NCBI RefSeq assembly: GCF_030272615.1
Contig: NC_081407.1
Coordinates: 264,666,574 to 264,726,573, forward strand
From: Cryptomeria japonica
Lineage: Eukaryota; Streptophyta; Pinopsida; Cupressales; Cupressaceae
Direction of reading: 5' to 3'
Length of the DNA: 60,000 bases
Positions within the stretch are counted from its first letter, which is position 1. Every line of letters starts with the position of its first letter. A program made the translations under genes and the position numbers. Shown here in pieces: positions 9,710 through 21,900 of this stretch. The notes under the pieces are model-generated. The model worked only from the letters and a program-made list of their open reading frames with translations. It searched no databases and was not told the DNA's origin.

Positions 9710-10946
9710 AAAGAGGGGGAAAACATGGAAACCTAAAATTTTCCTAACCTAATTAAATAAATATTTACTATTTATTTAATTATTTTTCCCCCATAATTTT
9801 TTATTAATTAAATATATATTTTTATTTAATTAATTAATTTGTTGGCCCTTTCCACTACTAATTGATAAATATTTCTATTTATTTAATTAATTCATTAAGC
9901 TTCTTCTTTCCAATTTAAATAAATATTTATTATTTATTTAATCCCATCTCCTTCCTAAATTTAATAAAAAATATTTATTTAATTTGTCTAGCCTCTTCCT
10001 CAATTAATTCAATAAATACTTTTATTTATTTAATTAATTCATTGTCCTCTTCTTTTAATCCTTTCCCTCCAAACTTGTTCACATGGATCACAGTCTAAAA
10101 TTGTAGGCATGTAACAAGTGCCAAACATCTCTTCATTCACTTTGTGCTTTCTCCAAAGTTAACTCACCTCTTAATCTCCTCCCTTCATCTTTACCTATCC
10201 TCTAATCCTATTGAGTCTCTTTCACATATACGATCTTGGTCATTCATAATCCTACCTCTTAATCTAAACCATCCAATTTTTTAGTATTATAAAAAAGGCT
10301 TCCTCCCCTCATTCTCCATTACACATTGCTTGAGCCTAACGACAATCTACCTAAATACATTATCACACATCATCACACATTCTATCATATATCATCACAA
10401 CCACACCCATTCTCCATTGAGCTCTTGTGCAAGTGCAACACAAATCTGAGATCAATACCATCAAATACGAGATCATGGAAGATAGGAGAACAACAAAGAC
10501 AAGCCTCTCTTGCATGTGAAGATATAACTTAATTTTTTTATGTGTTTGTGTGCATTTTTAGATTCTTTATTGAGTTTTTTTTAATTAGTTTGTAGATCTA
10601 GGGTTTGTAGATGGATCATACTAGGGTTTACAAATAGGTTTAAATTCAACATAAATAGGTTCAATGGTCTTCAGTGACCAATTGATTATTTTTATTTTTT
10701 ATTTTGTATGTTACATGAGTTGTATATCATTATTATTGCATTAAGTTAACTTCTTGGCATGAGAACCTAAGTTGTACTAATATTTATCTCATTCTCATGT
10801 GCTAATACCTGGATTAAGCACTACTAAAGTTTATATGTATTTGACATCTTATGTAAATATTGAGTTATTATATTTCTCTTTAAATTAATGCAAATTTGAG
10901 CATTTATTTATTTTTGTGATATAGATTAAGGTGAGAGAACCTTACA
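9710..10946 (+). repeat. Ty3/gypsy LTR with PPT on its left and PBS on its right
   Basis: AAAGAGGGGGAAAACA (about 9711-9726) is a polypurine tract, followed by TGGAAACCTAAAATTTTCC at 9727. A TATA-like TTATAAAAAAGG is near 10290. The LTR ends before TAATATTAGAGCTC (about 10948), a mutated copy of the initiator-Met primer site TTGGTATCAGAGC. The left half holds five or six blocks of TTTATTTAATTAATT, several as AT-rich inverted repeats. An LTR with PPT on one side and PBS on the other is expected when two elements share one LTR after unequal recombination. Confidence 0.6.
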
Positions 10947-11039
10947 TTTAATATTAGAGCTCTAGGTTTAACACTAGGCCCCTTTTCTATTACACTAAGA
11001 TGAAAACTTCAATACAAGTGAATCATAACCAACAAAATG

Positions 11040-11618
11040 GATGCCAGAAACACTAACCGTAGTAGATCTAGTAGTGCAAAACAATGAGGAGAATGAGAAG
11101 TTGTAGAAAATCCTCAACATCTTGACCCCACAAGGAGCTAGAATGAATAATTTAGAGAAATAGGTTATAGGAATTAGAGGTGGTCAGAACAAGAAGAATC
11201 CAAGTAATGAGGAGAAAAACTAAGAGAATGATGACAATAAAAACAATCGAGGTAGGATTTCATAGGAATTGGGTAAAAACCTCAAGAATGTTTCTCCACC
11301 CAAATTTGATGGTAAAACAATTAGAGATGAAGTAGAGACTTGGATCATTGAGATGGAGAACTATTTTAAGCTCTGAAATATATCTAATGAGACCAAGCCT
11401 ATGCGGGGATCGTATCATCTCACTGGTGAACCAGAAACTTGTTTGAGATGAAAAAAGAGATGAGAAGAAGATACTATTAGGGGAGATCACTTGAGATCTC
11501 TTTCTCCAACTTTTTAGGAAGTGGTGGCTACCCCTGACCAAATTTCAAAACTCAAACCAAGTTGGTATGAAGGCAACACGATATTGGGAAAAGTTATCAC
11601 ATTTTCTTATGTACTATA
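11040..11618 (+). pseudogene. Ty3/gypsy gag fragment
   Basis: Starts MDARNTNRSRSSSAKQ and, after a basic stretch, reads VSPPKFDGKTIRDEVETWI then IEMENYFKL, the start of the retrotransposon gag domain (usual form PxFxGxxxxEAxxWLxxMExxF). It continues as MRGSYHLTGEPETCLR and GDHLRSLSPTF. At least nine stops and a frameshift are present. It is cut at 11618 by the copia LTR, and follows the gypsy LTR and primer site at the expected distance. Confidence 0.75.
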
Positions 11619-12834
11619 TGTTGGAGATTGTTGATAGCATGAGCTTGTATGGTTTTCATTGATGTCAAAACTGGTTATCTGGATGGATGTTGGTCCAGAT
11701 TTGCTTCATCAAACCTTGGTTATCTAGATGTATGTTAGTTTGGATACTCTTTTCATGTTGGTTGTGTCATCCTATACTTTGGGTGGTCCGGAATGCTTTT
11801 GGTTCCCTCTGAATATGTTTTTAATTGCATTGTGATTTAGTGGATCATATTATTTTGGTCCAGATATATGTTGAGATGTTTTGGGTCTCACCTTGACATG
11901 TGGAAATTTGCATCGAGTATTTTGCATTAGAAATGGCTATATGGCCAACTGATTGATTAGATCTACATGTTAGTCTTTGTAACCTCCTTTGGAATATGTG
12001 TTAACATGTGCTAATTTTTTAATCATTCATGGAATGATGCATTTTTATATGTTTTGGTCCCCTCTTTCTCTTTGAGTGGACCGATCTAAGTATTTAGGTT
12101 CAGGTGGCTTATTTTGTGCAATATTGCTTATTTAGTTTTGGCTAACTCTCAATTAGGTTTTCAATATTGTATCTCATATTTAAGATGTGCGAATGGATGA
12201 ATTGAGTGTGAATGAAAATTTAATTGTTTGAGAGGCACATATGTGAATTATTTACAAATAGATTTAAGTTTGTGGTGATGTGAAAGTTGGTTTGAGAAGA
12301 TCTTTGAAGGTGATATATTTTGCAAGATAGTGTATTGTGTAAAGATTATAAAATATTTTTGCCATGATATTGGTCACTTGATTCACTTGTTTAATGATAA
12401 TTTTATGATTAGGAGAATCCTTCTTAATTTCAATTCGGTTATTTCATTCATTATTGATTGACAGTGAGTCCTTTGACAACAATTTGTATCTTGTCCTGAA
12501 GAAGTGTTCTTTAGTTGTACAAATCCTCTTGTATCTTGCCTAAGGTTGTGCACCTTAGTTCTGCAAATTCTTAAAGTGTTGGTGCTTCTTGGTTACATTC
12601 TTAAAATGTTGTAAACATTGTTATTCATATTGTGAGTTAGAATCTCACCTTTGTTTTTCTTTGTTTAGGTTTTCCATGTAAATCTAATGTTCATGTGTTT
12701 ATGTGTTTATGCTTGATGTTCTGATGATTAAAGTGTTTTTGTTAAATAAGTTGATTAATAATTATTTTTTAATTTCCAAACCGATTCATCCCTCCTCTCA
12801 ATCCTGTTGGGTATTCAATAATGGGTATCAAAGT
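11619..12834 (+). repeat. Copia 5' LTR (11619-12817) with Met-type PBS
   Basis: The LTR starts TGTTGGAGATTGTTGATAGC and ends CCTGTTGGGTATTCA (12817), about 1.2 kb. TGGGTATCAAAGT (12822-12834) is a mutated initiator-tRNA-Met primer site (canonical TGGTATCAGAGC). The CCCTCCTCTCAA run before the end is typical for plant copia LTR ends. The same LTR start occurs as a stub at 6819. The element was inserted into the gypsy gag at its left. Confidence 0.82.
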
Positions 12835-12879
12835 GAAGTTCCTATTTGGAAAGCTTAACCACTTGAAGTAGATCTAGAG

Positions 12880-13440
12880 ATGGTGCAAGACCTCCATGTT
12901 AAAGCTTCGATGTTTGATGGAACAAAATTTAATTATTGGAAGGAAATAATAGAGTCTTACTTGGAATCATTATAAAATGGAATCTGGGAGATTATTCAAA
13001 TAGCTTATCAACACCCTTAGAATGGACCATCAAATCTAGATGAGATTAAGGTTCATGAGATAAATGTAAAGGCTAGAACAATTCTTATCAGTTGTCTTAG
13101 TGATGAAGTATTCGGAAAGGTTAAAGGAATGAAAGAAGCTAAGGGAATCTAGAACAAGTTATGTTATGAATGTGTAGGTGATTTGAAGACTTGACAAGAA
13201 ACACTTTTGAACTTGAAGCAAAAATTTAAAGGTTTCAGAATGGTTGATGATGAAAGTGTTGAGAGATACATACATAGAGTAAATGATATAGCAGAAGCTA
13301 TCTAAGTTTTTGGTGGAGTTCTTGAAGATCTTTTTTACATTGACAAAACCAAAAGGAATCATAAGAATAAGAAATGAAATAGTTTCAAGTAGTTTGTTGC
13401 TTGAAGAAATGTTACTAGGATGAAGAAAAACTTAAGTTGA
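12880..13440 (+). pseudogene. Ty1/copia gag fragment
   Basis: The frame starts MVQDLHVKASMFDGTKFNYW then KEIIESYLESL, the N-terminal copia gag motif (FDGxNYxxWKxxMxxYL). It goes on with LDEIKVHEINVKARTILISCL, SDEVFGKV and ETLLNLKQKFKGFRMVDDES followed by VERYIHRVNDIAEAI. Seven or more stops, mostly TAG or TAA. It is directly downstream of the PBS, as expected. The zinc knuckle and all of pol are missing; another copia LTR in the opposite orientation follows. Confidence 0.82.
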
Positions 13441-13479
13441 GAAAACACCAAAATAAAAGAGGAGACACAAGAGATTTTG

Positions 13480-13536
13480 AAAGGGGAAAAAGCAAAAAAA
13501 AAACCTTATAAATTATGAATGAATGACAATTAGCCT

Positions 13537-13583
<47 letters not shown>

Positions 13584-13908
13584 TTACAATAACTTGCAAT
13601 TTAAGAATGAGAGAATAAACATCTCTTAAATAGAGATGAGGAGAGGAGTTACAAAGTAACTCCCATCTCTATGAATGCCACCCATGGTATGTGTGTGCAA
13701 TGTGCCAAAATCCTCTTGAGGAGAAAACTAATATTTCCTAATAAAGGAATTAAAAGAAATGAGTCATCCTCACACGTGTGAGATGACACAAAAATACAAA
13801 GACCATATAGGGATTCCAAATGAATCTACTAACATAATACAAATAAAATAAATAAATAAATAAACTTTCCCAAGTAAAGATTAATATTCTAACACCCCTC
13901 CTTAAGCT
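13480..13908 (-). repeat. Copia 3' LTR (minus strand) with PPT
   Basis: On the minus strand the tract GCTTAAGGAGGGG (13908 to 13895) is followed by TGTTAGAATATTAATC, the LTR start at 13894. The LTR runs left to about 13480; its end could not be fixed. It contains the (AG)19 run and CTCACACGTGTGAG, a near-perfect palindrome with a CACGTG core at 13770-13784. The RNase H fragment immediately to the right is in the correct orientation to belong to it. Confidence 0.7.
13541..13579 (+). repeat. (AG)19 microsatellite
   Basis: An uninterrupted AG dinucleotide run of 39 bases inside the minus-strand copia LTR. Confidence 0.98.
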
Positions 13909-13929
13909 TTACTTGGGGATTTTACATCA

Positions 13930-14315
13930 AACCCTTCAATGAGTTGCAAACCAAGATTTTTACAATGAATTTAGAATTTGTCTTTACATAGTGGCTTAGT
14001 TAGAATATGAACATCTTGACCTTGTTCTTTACAATAAAGAAGAGAAACTTGCTTGTCTTCAATTTGTTCCCTAATGAAGCGATGTTGAAGAGAAATATGC
14101 TTAGTCCTTGCATGGAATATAGGATTATTTGTCAAGGAAATGACACTTTGATTGTCACAATACAAAGATGTTGGATCTTCTTAAGGTATCCCCAAGTCTT
14201 CAAGTAATTTTCGTTATCAAAGACCTTCTTTAGATGTATTAGTACAAGTGTTATACTTAGATTCTATGGAACCAAGAGCAATAGATTATTGTTTTTTACT
14301 ATTCCAAGAAAATGG
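13930..14315 (-). pseudogene. Ty1/copia RNase H C-terminal fragment
   Basis: On the minus strand it reads FSWNSKKQ, SIALGSIESKYNTC, KLLEDLGIP, LYCDNQSVISLTNNPIFHAR, TKHISLQHRFIREQIEDK and QDVHILTKPLCKDKF. This is the copia RNase H end (usually SSTEAEYRA, LWCDNQSA, TKHIEIDYHFVRE, DIFTKPL). The upstream part is missing, as L1 sequence on the plus strand starts at about 14340. It belongs with the LTR at 13480-13894. Confidence 0.88.
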
Positions 14316-14339
14316 AATAAATATATTTTTGGTAATATA

Positions 14340-16128
14340 TTTTAATCCAATGCCACTATTCAATTAGAACTGAAGGACATTCAAGATAAAATTTAAAGGG
14401 AAGGTTATATTGAGAATTTTATTGTGCAGGAAAATGAAGTTCTTACTCAATGCCATGACATTATATCCAAAGAAGAATATTTTTGGATGCAGAGATCTAT
14501 ATCTATATGGTTGGCTTCAAAGGATATGAATACTCGGTTCTTCTATATGTCCACTCTTAAATATAGGGCTACTAATCAAATTCCACATATTCAGAGAAAT
14601 GGGATAGTTTTTGATAAGGAAGGGAATATTCGGGAGGAAGCTATCACTTTCTTCTCTACTCTTTTATCAGATAAGGATTTTCTAGATGAAGAAAAGAAGA
14701 AGGAATTTATTGAATCTATTCCAAGTGTGGTGGATGAAGAATGCAATAGATGTCTTGTGGCTATTCCATCCCTACAAGAAATAAAAAAGGCTATGTTTTC
14801 ATTTGAAAGAAATAAGGCTCTAGATCCTAATGGATTCCCTGTGTTTTTCTTTCAGAATTTTTGGGACATTGTTGCTAAGGATGTGTGTAATATAGTCAAA
14901 GAATTTTTTGGTTCTAGAAGGATTCTCAAGGAGTTGAATTTTACCTTCATTGTTTTGATTCCTAAATACCCTAGGGTGGATTCTTTTGAGTATTTCCATC
15001 CTATAAGCTTGTGCAATTTCATTCATAAAAAAAAATCGAAGCTTCTAACTTCTAGATTGCTTAATGAGCTCCCTTGATTCATTGTTGATCAATAGAATGG
15101 ATTTGTTTTGAGACTTCAAATTTTGGATTCCATTATAATTGTTCATGAGAATATTCATTCTCCTAAGACATCCAATCGTTAAGGTTTCATGCTTAAGCAA
15201 GATTTATCTAAACCTTATGATTGGGTGGACTAGAAATTTCTTATCAAGGTCCTGATGGCTTTTGGTTTCAATAGTAAATTTCTTGATTTGGTATGGCAAC
15301 TCATTTCTACTTCCAGATTAGTTGTGATTATTAATGGATCTTCTTCACATTTTTTGAGATTTCCAAAGGTTTAAGGAAGGGAGATCCCTTATCACCTATT
15401 ATTTTCACCCTTGCTGCAGAAACCTTTGGAGATTTATGTTCAAATAGATTTGTTCTAGTGGGTTGAAGGCCTAAACCTTCCTCATATGTGCTCATTTATT
15501 CCCACCAATAATTCATGGACAATACAATTGTAATGGGGGATGCTTCAATTGGTGAAGCTTGTTCTCTAAAATTAATTCTAGTGGACTACATCAGTGCCTC
15601 TGGTCAAAGTATAAATTATTCCAAAAGCTCTCTCTACTTTATTAATGCCCCTGAGTGAAGACAAAAGAAAATATCTAATATTCTGGGGTGCTCTATTGGT
15701 AAGCTACCTATTGTTTATTTGGGACTTCTGCTCTATGCCAAAGTGCTTGAATCCTTTTGTATTTCATTAATTAATAAATTTCATAAAGAATTTATGGGAT
15801 GGAAGGGGGCCCTCTTGAGCCAAGCAGGTAAAGTTCAACTTTTAAAGGCTACTCTCTAAAATCTTCTAGTTTATGCTCTAAGCTTGTTTAAAATCTTGGC
15901 TAAATTTGTTGATGCTATTGAAAGAATCCAAAAGAATTTTCTTTGGCCTGGAGTGGAAGATAAAAAGAGATTACCTCTTCTTGCAGGGGAATCTGTCAAT
16001 AAACCCAAAAAATGGGGGGTCTTGGTCTACATAATACTATGGATTTTAACAACGCTCTCCTTGCTAAACAGATTTGAAGAACCTTCAACTCAAAAGGTGA
16101 GTGGAATGCCATTTGGAAAAGAAAATAT
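14340..16128 (+). pseudogene. L1-type LINE reverse transcriptase fragment
   Basis: From about 14370 the frame reads QLELKDIQDKI, stop, REGYIENF, then TRFFYMSTLKYRATNQIPHI, NKALDPNGFPVFFFQNFWDI, FTFIVLIPKY, FHPISLCNFIHK, QDLSKPYDWVD and later FLWPG. This is the RT of a plant L1-type element. The part 14424-15077 is open. Further on there are several stops and frameshifts. The active site normally FADD reads FMDN (15512-15523), so a catalytic Asp is lost. Endonuclease and RNase H ends are missing; the right end KGEWNAIWKRKYC is cut by a copia LTR at 16129. It is a different, older copy than the LINE at 18395-26207. Confidence 0.88.
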
Positions 16129-16690
16129 TGTTTTATTTGTGTGAATGTTGTCATTGATGTCAAACCCAGTAATTCAGTTAGGACCAGTTAGCATACCACA
16201 TCTGGTGTATGTTGTTGGAAGTAGTTCTGGTATTGCAAATAGGTATGAACATGATATAAAGTATTAAGGCATAGATGATCTACTTGAGTCATTTCTAGAA
16301 GATTCTCATCTCTATAATCCTATGATGTGCTCATTTTGGTTAATATCCTATTTCGGTATCAGTTGTGGGAGGTTTGGTATTGGTAGTAGTAGTCATATCA
16401 ATTGTACCTGATTGTATCTATCATAATCTATGTTCTGGCATTTGTGGTATCTGTATCTTGGAGTTAAGAGTTGTGCTTGGAGTCTTGTACTCATGGGTTC
16501 GTATCTATGAGTCCAGTAAATGTCCATTTTGTCTCGATAATTAAGGTGCATGCATCAGTAAATTAAATGTGTGAAGGAAGCGTGTAGGAGATCAAATGAA
16601 GGTCAACTTGGTTGTCATGTTTTTTGGTCAAGGCTTTATTGGATAATGTGTTGATCCAAGCACCTTATTTGTGTAAATTATTTTTGCTTG
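16129..16690 (+). repeat. Copia-type LTR inserted in the L1 fragment
   Basis: From 16129 the sequence (TGTTTTATTTGTGTGAATG, then TTGTCATTGATGTCAAAC) matches the LTR at 56941-57361 over more than 400 bp, including CAGTTAGGACCAGTTAGCAT and GATAATTAAGGTG. The right end is uncertain, because the other copy is cut at that point. No clear target duplication was found. Confidence 0.7.
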
Positions 16691-17364
16691 GCCGACATAA
16701 TATTTTGGTGTATGTGCTTACCGATATATCTATAGGGGTAAAAGCACAAAGTTGTGTCACAATTTTATAAAGGAAATGGCCAATGCTAATTCAACGTTTT
16801 AAGTTGAATCAACAGAAAGTGAAATATATGTTCTAAATTTTGAAATGATGTAAACGAATAAAATGTATATTTTTTTGTGTATTTTATGTTTTTAATTTTT
16901 TTTTAAATTATTTGAATATACTTTCTTATAAAGTAAACACTATAATTTAATTGTTGATAAAATACTTAAATTGAAGTTATACGAGGTGTCACACTTTATA
17001 TAGTAAAGTTTACCTTTTTCCCTTCAATTTTTTTGTGTATATTGATAACTTGAGTTAAGTGCAAAAATATATTTTAAACTATTTTTTATGTATATATATT
17101 TTTCAATAAATTTGAAAAGTTGCATTTATTGAAATATAACTCTTTCCATTTGGTGTCACCTTTTTTATTAATTCTTTATCCAAATTAGAAAAGAATTATA
17201 TCATCTTGACATAGACTCTTTTCTCTAGTACATTTTTTTTTCAAAATTTTTTAATAAATTTTAGTATTTTTCCTTTACAAGATAACCAACCTTATATTTT
17301 AGAGTTGATGACCTAATTTCAATAAAAATAAAATATAAAATATAAAAAGTGTATCGTGCCAAAA
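16691..17364. other. AT-rich stretch without recognised features
   Basis: Very AT-rich, with no supported frame, and many T- and A-runs. It forms the left flank of the Tat-like element; the last bases include AAAAT at 17361-17365, also found on that element's other flank. Confidence 0.5.
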
Positions 17365-18394
17365 TGGTCAGTCAAGATTAGTAATCAATATAAATTGAAA
17401 CCATCTTAAAAGCAATATCAAGAAAGCATGAAAAAACATAAATGAGAAACATGAACATAAAGAAAGACTTCACTCATGATGCTCCCTATCTCATTTAGGT
17501 CTTTCTTGTCCTCCTCATCTCCACAAACTGTATTGCTTCGAGGTTGTCAAATGAAGAGTGGGAGATTGAGTAGCGTTAAGTGTGGAATTATCTCAACTAG
17601 CATAACAAACTAAGTGTGTGTGGGTGATGATTTGGGCATGATGAGGGTACTATGGAGATGCTTATGATGTCAAGAGGACAACATAAGTTTGCAATGATTT
17701 GTGGATAAAAGGGAAGAATAATGATATGATAAAAACTAGATTTGAGGATGCATAAAAAGTGGATCCTTTGATATAAGATAAGGGCTTCAATGTATAGAGT
17801 TGGAGGCTTGGAAATCAACAATCAAGATTAAAAGGGTGATCAAGGGCTTAGATTGAAATGGAATATGGTCCCAGGCATGAAGGCTTAGCCTTGTGACAAG
17901 TGTCACAAGGAGAAGTGGGTGCAAGGGAAAGTGTGCTCACATGTGTGAGAAAATCTTGGGAAGTCCAAGAGGTGACAAGTGGAAATACTTGTGGAAAGGT
18001 GTAAGGGCTAGTGAAAGAGAGTTTATGACACACGGGCCAAAAGGGGAAAGAGAAGGGTGGCTCAATGGGGAAGAGAATCCTTACACATGTGTGAGAACCC
18101 CTTGGTCAAAGGTGATGTGGACATGTGAAGTAACTTGTGAGTCACATGTGGAATCACATGTGGGTTTGGGTAGATGTGTAGTATTTTTAATTTGAATAAA
18201 TACTAACATTGGTTAGGCTTTGGATTAATTAGGATAATGAGGGGATTAAATGATAGGTTTGTAGGAATCACTAAATTAGCCTAATTAATCATGGATTAAT
18301 TTAGCTAATTAGGATTAGGGACAAAAATGGAATATTCCATAAAGATGAGTTTTATTTATTGAAATAAATTAATATTTGGAAGAATGGAAAGGGG
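17365..18394 (-). repeat. Tat-like 3' LTR, main part (left of LINE)
   Basis: Aligns without large gaps with 34301-35317, the 5' LTR of the same element, from GATTAGTAATCAATATAAATT to AATGGAAAGGGG. It holds a 9-bp-arm hairpin CCTTGTGAC/GTCACAAGG (17889-17897 and 17902-17910) and several CACATGTG or ACATGTG words. The remaining LTR start (TGTAGACAC end) lies at 26220-26344, beyond the LINE. A 12-bp GGAATCACATGT-type insertion near 18150 distinguishes it from the other copy. Confidence 0.85.
18383..18394 (+). repeat. Left target-site duplication of the LINE
   Basis: AATGGAAAGGGG here is repeated exactly at 26208-26219. Left of this copy the sequence is Tat-like LTR; right of the other copy the same LTR resumes with ATATTAATTAAAT, so both bracket one insertion. 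Confidence 0.93.
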
Positions 18395-18407
18395 TTTTTT
18401 TTTTTTT

Positions 18408-18920
18408 CAATAAAAGTGGATTATTCCACTAAACTTTTTTATTAATATTTTTTATTTTTTACATAGGATTCAAAGAGCATACTGGAGGAAAGAACCCTGG
18501 GAAGAAAACCTCAGGTCACAGCTCATAAAATAAACCTATAGTATCTAACGGATCATTTTATGCACCTCGCCCAAAATCACATACAAAATGTGGTCACAAC
18601 ACATATAATATCAGTTTTGCATAAAGCCCATATGACAATTTGCCAAAAAAACCCATCGGATAATTTTCAAATGTAGACTCCACAGCTGCTACCAATGGAA
18701 GAAGACAAAATTTTCCAAAGCCCTGTGCCAAATCCCATGAGCCAAAACCCTTCCTGCCAAAAAAGAAAGTATCAAAAAACTTTTGGAAAAATACTATTGT
18801 ATCAAACACCATGAGCTCGAACTCTCCTCCAGACAATGAACATGAATACTTGAAATGAAAGGGGAAAGCGGGAATAATTATCATCATAAAATTTTACATC
18901 AACATTACTCAAGAAAATCA
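18408..18920 (-). other. LINE 3' UTR with poly(A) signal
   Basis: Lies between the end of ORF2 and the A-tail. AATAAA on the minus strand is at 18443-18438. The 97-codon open frame at 18594-18887 shows no motif and is probably chance. Confidence 0.7.
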
Positions 18921-21900
18921 TATAACTATTTGCAAACCTTCCCATACCCTAGAAGGAATTTCCTCAATACCCAACTCTCATTGATTAGCATTGCTATCAA
19001 TGGCTAAATTTGCCAAATAATCTGCAATCTTATTAACTTCTTTGTAACAATGGGATACCAAGAAAGATTCAAACAATTCTATTTTTTGTAAAATGGGATC
19101 AAGTATATACTACAAATTCCAACAATTCGATTTCTTTTTCATAACACATTGAATAATCACCATAGAATCACCTTCAATTATTAAGTCCTTAATTCCCAAA
19201 GAGATTGCCATATTCAATCCAAAAGACAAAGCATGAAATTCTGCATAATTGTTAGTTGTAAAACCAATAGCATGACACTTAGCTCGAATAAAATTTGCAT
19301 TGTGATCATAAATTACCATGCCTACCCCAACCGGCCCAGGGTTACCATGAGAGGCCCCATCAAAATTTAGTTTAAAGTGCCCCTGCAAAGGAGGTTTCCA
19401 TCTAGCAGAGCATCTCTTACCTATTGCATCATTTTTTTTTTAAATTGAACCATGAGAGGGTAAAACTGACAACATCTTCCAAACTCTAGTAAATCTACTA
19501 TCCCAATGCAAAAAAGAAGTAAGATTTTCCAAATTCTTATAAATAAACAACAAAGCAACCTCAGAGATTGAAGACTCAATTTTTAATAGAACCTCAGACA
19601 CAAGAGACCTTGTTTTTTTAAATATCTTTTTGTTTCTCTCTAGCCAAACATTCCAAATCACAATAGATGGGGATATGAGCCAAAGGCATGCATAAAAAGA
19701 TGAGGCAAACATAAAGGGCCAAGATCTAAAATGGGAAATGAGATCCTTACCAATAACAAAGGATATATTTAACTTCTCAAACAACCACTGCCAACATTCA
19801 TAAGCATAATCACAATGTAGAAATAGGTGTGAAGAAGATTCCAAATTTTTGTTACAAAGGACACAAGGGAAAACAACAGTAATTCCAAGCCTGTCTAGTC
19901 TCATACCTATAAGGAATCTGTCCTAAACTACCAACCAAGCAAAGGCTCCAGCTTTAGGAAGACAAGCCGAATGCCAAAACAACTTGTAAGGCCAAGATGA
20001 TAAATCTTTAGCAACCATAAGAGAGTTGTAACCATCTTTAATAGTGTACTTACCAGAAATATTCTTTGTCCAAATAAGTTCATCCTCAGAATCAAAAAGA
20101 AATACAATTTTATCCCCAAAAATCTTCTCAAAATCTAATTTCATGCTTTGATCAACATCTAAGAAATCAATCGACTTCCATCTAGCTAGCTTAACGGGTC
20201 CACTAGTCACAATTTCAAAATAATCTGCTACAAAAACACCCCAAAGGGAGGAAAGACCAGTGATCAAAGGAGACCAATCCCTAATATTCACCAAAGGTGT
20301 GTGTCCATTCCATACTTCATCCTAGAATCTGACCTTTCTACCATTATGAACAATCCATGAGAGATGAGGCAAAATAACTGATCTACATTTACAAAGGAAA
20401 TTCCAAATAGTAGAACCCGAAGGCAAATTTGAGACTTTAAAAATGTACTCTCTCGGTCCATTATTTAAATATTTGGCAAACATAATTTGTGCTCATAAGA
20501 AGCTAGGCTTGTCATATAATTTCCAAACCAACTTAGCACCTAAGGCTAAATTCTAATTTTCCAAACTCTGAATTCTTGTTCCCCCAAGATCCTTAGGCAA
20601 ACATACCTTATCCCATGCAACTAAAGGGAGTTTCTTCTTACCATCTTTATTATTGTTCCAAAGAAAATCTCTAAGAGTATCCTATAAACTAACAATAGGT
20701 GCTTTTGGAGACTTCAAAATAGACATGAGATATATGGGAACAGCATTCAAAACAGACTTGATGAGAACATTTTTACCCGCCAAAGTTAACCATCTATGAT
20801 TCCATGAGAGAATTCTTTTAGAAATGAGAGAAATAATCTTATCCCAAAAACCAACCTTATCCTGTTTAACAAAGAAAGGAATCACAAGGTAAGTACATGG
20901 AAGATTTCTAGTCTCAAATCCCCAAAAGGATTGCAACCTATGCTGAACCAGTTGTGATGTATTAAGGAAAAAAATCTATGATTTATCACCATTCACTTTT
21001 TGACCAGAAAATGATGCATAATTTTGTATTATTCCTTTAATCACTTTTGCCTCTACTAACGAAGCATGTCCAAATAACAGAGTATCATCTGCCAAGAGAC
21101 AATGAGAAATACTTTGGGGAATATTTCGAATCCTTATACCTTTCCAAATCCCCCCCACTTTAGCAGCCCTAATAGCCCAACTAAAGGTTTCAACTAGGAG
21201 AATAAACAAAAAGGGAGAAAGGGGATCTCCCTATCTCAAACCCCTAGAGGAAGTAAAAACCACAAGGACAACCATTAATTAAAATGAAGAATCTTGCAAA
21301 AGAAATACATGCACGAATCCATTTGACCCAGGCCTTGGAAAAACCTAACTTCTCAAGAACATCACATAAAGCCGCCCACTCTACTCTATCATAAGCCTTC
21401 ATCATGTCTAGTTTAAGTATCATGGTAGGGGTTCTTTGGGTGGAAATAGAATGCAACACCTCATGTGCTACAATTGCAACCTCTGTCATCTCCCTTCTGG
21501 GAACAAAACCACCTTGCTCCAATGAAATGATCCTAGGTAGAATTTTTGCCAACCTAAGGGAAATTGCCTTCGTAAATATCTTATAAAAAGTGTTACATAA
21601 AGCAATGGGGTGGAAGTCAGCAAAAGTCTTAGTATCCTCTTTTTTAGGAATAATTGCAATCATTGTAGTATTAAGTTCTTTTAAAATAGACCTATTTCTC
21701 CTAGCTTCCTCGAGAGCCAATAAAACATCATTTCCCACAAAATCCCAACATTTCTGAAAAAATAAAGGAGTAAAACCATCTAGTCCTAGAGCTTTATTTG
21801 GATTCATGGCAAAGACAACACTCTTAACGTCTTCTAAGGAAAAGGGAGACATCAACATCTTATTGTCTTCCAAAGATACTAAAGGAGTAATATTAGATAT

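Noticed and set aside
17893-18195. 100-codon ORF, with an 84-codon similar ORF at 34855-35109
   Set aside because: Both lie in the two LTR copies of one element, so similarity reflects LTR duplication. The frame has no known motif and is shifted by indels between copies.
18594-18887. 97-aa minus-strand ORF as a third LINE gene
   Set aside because: In the LINE 3' UTR, no motif, length within chance for this composition.
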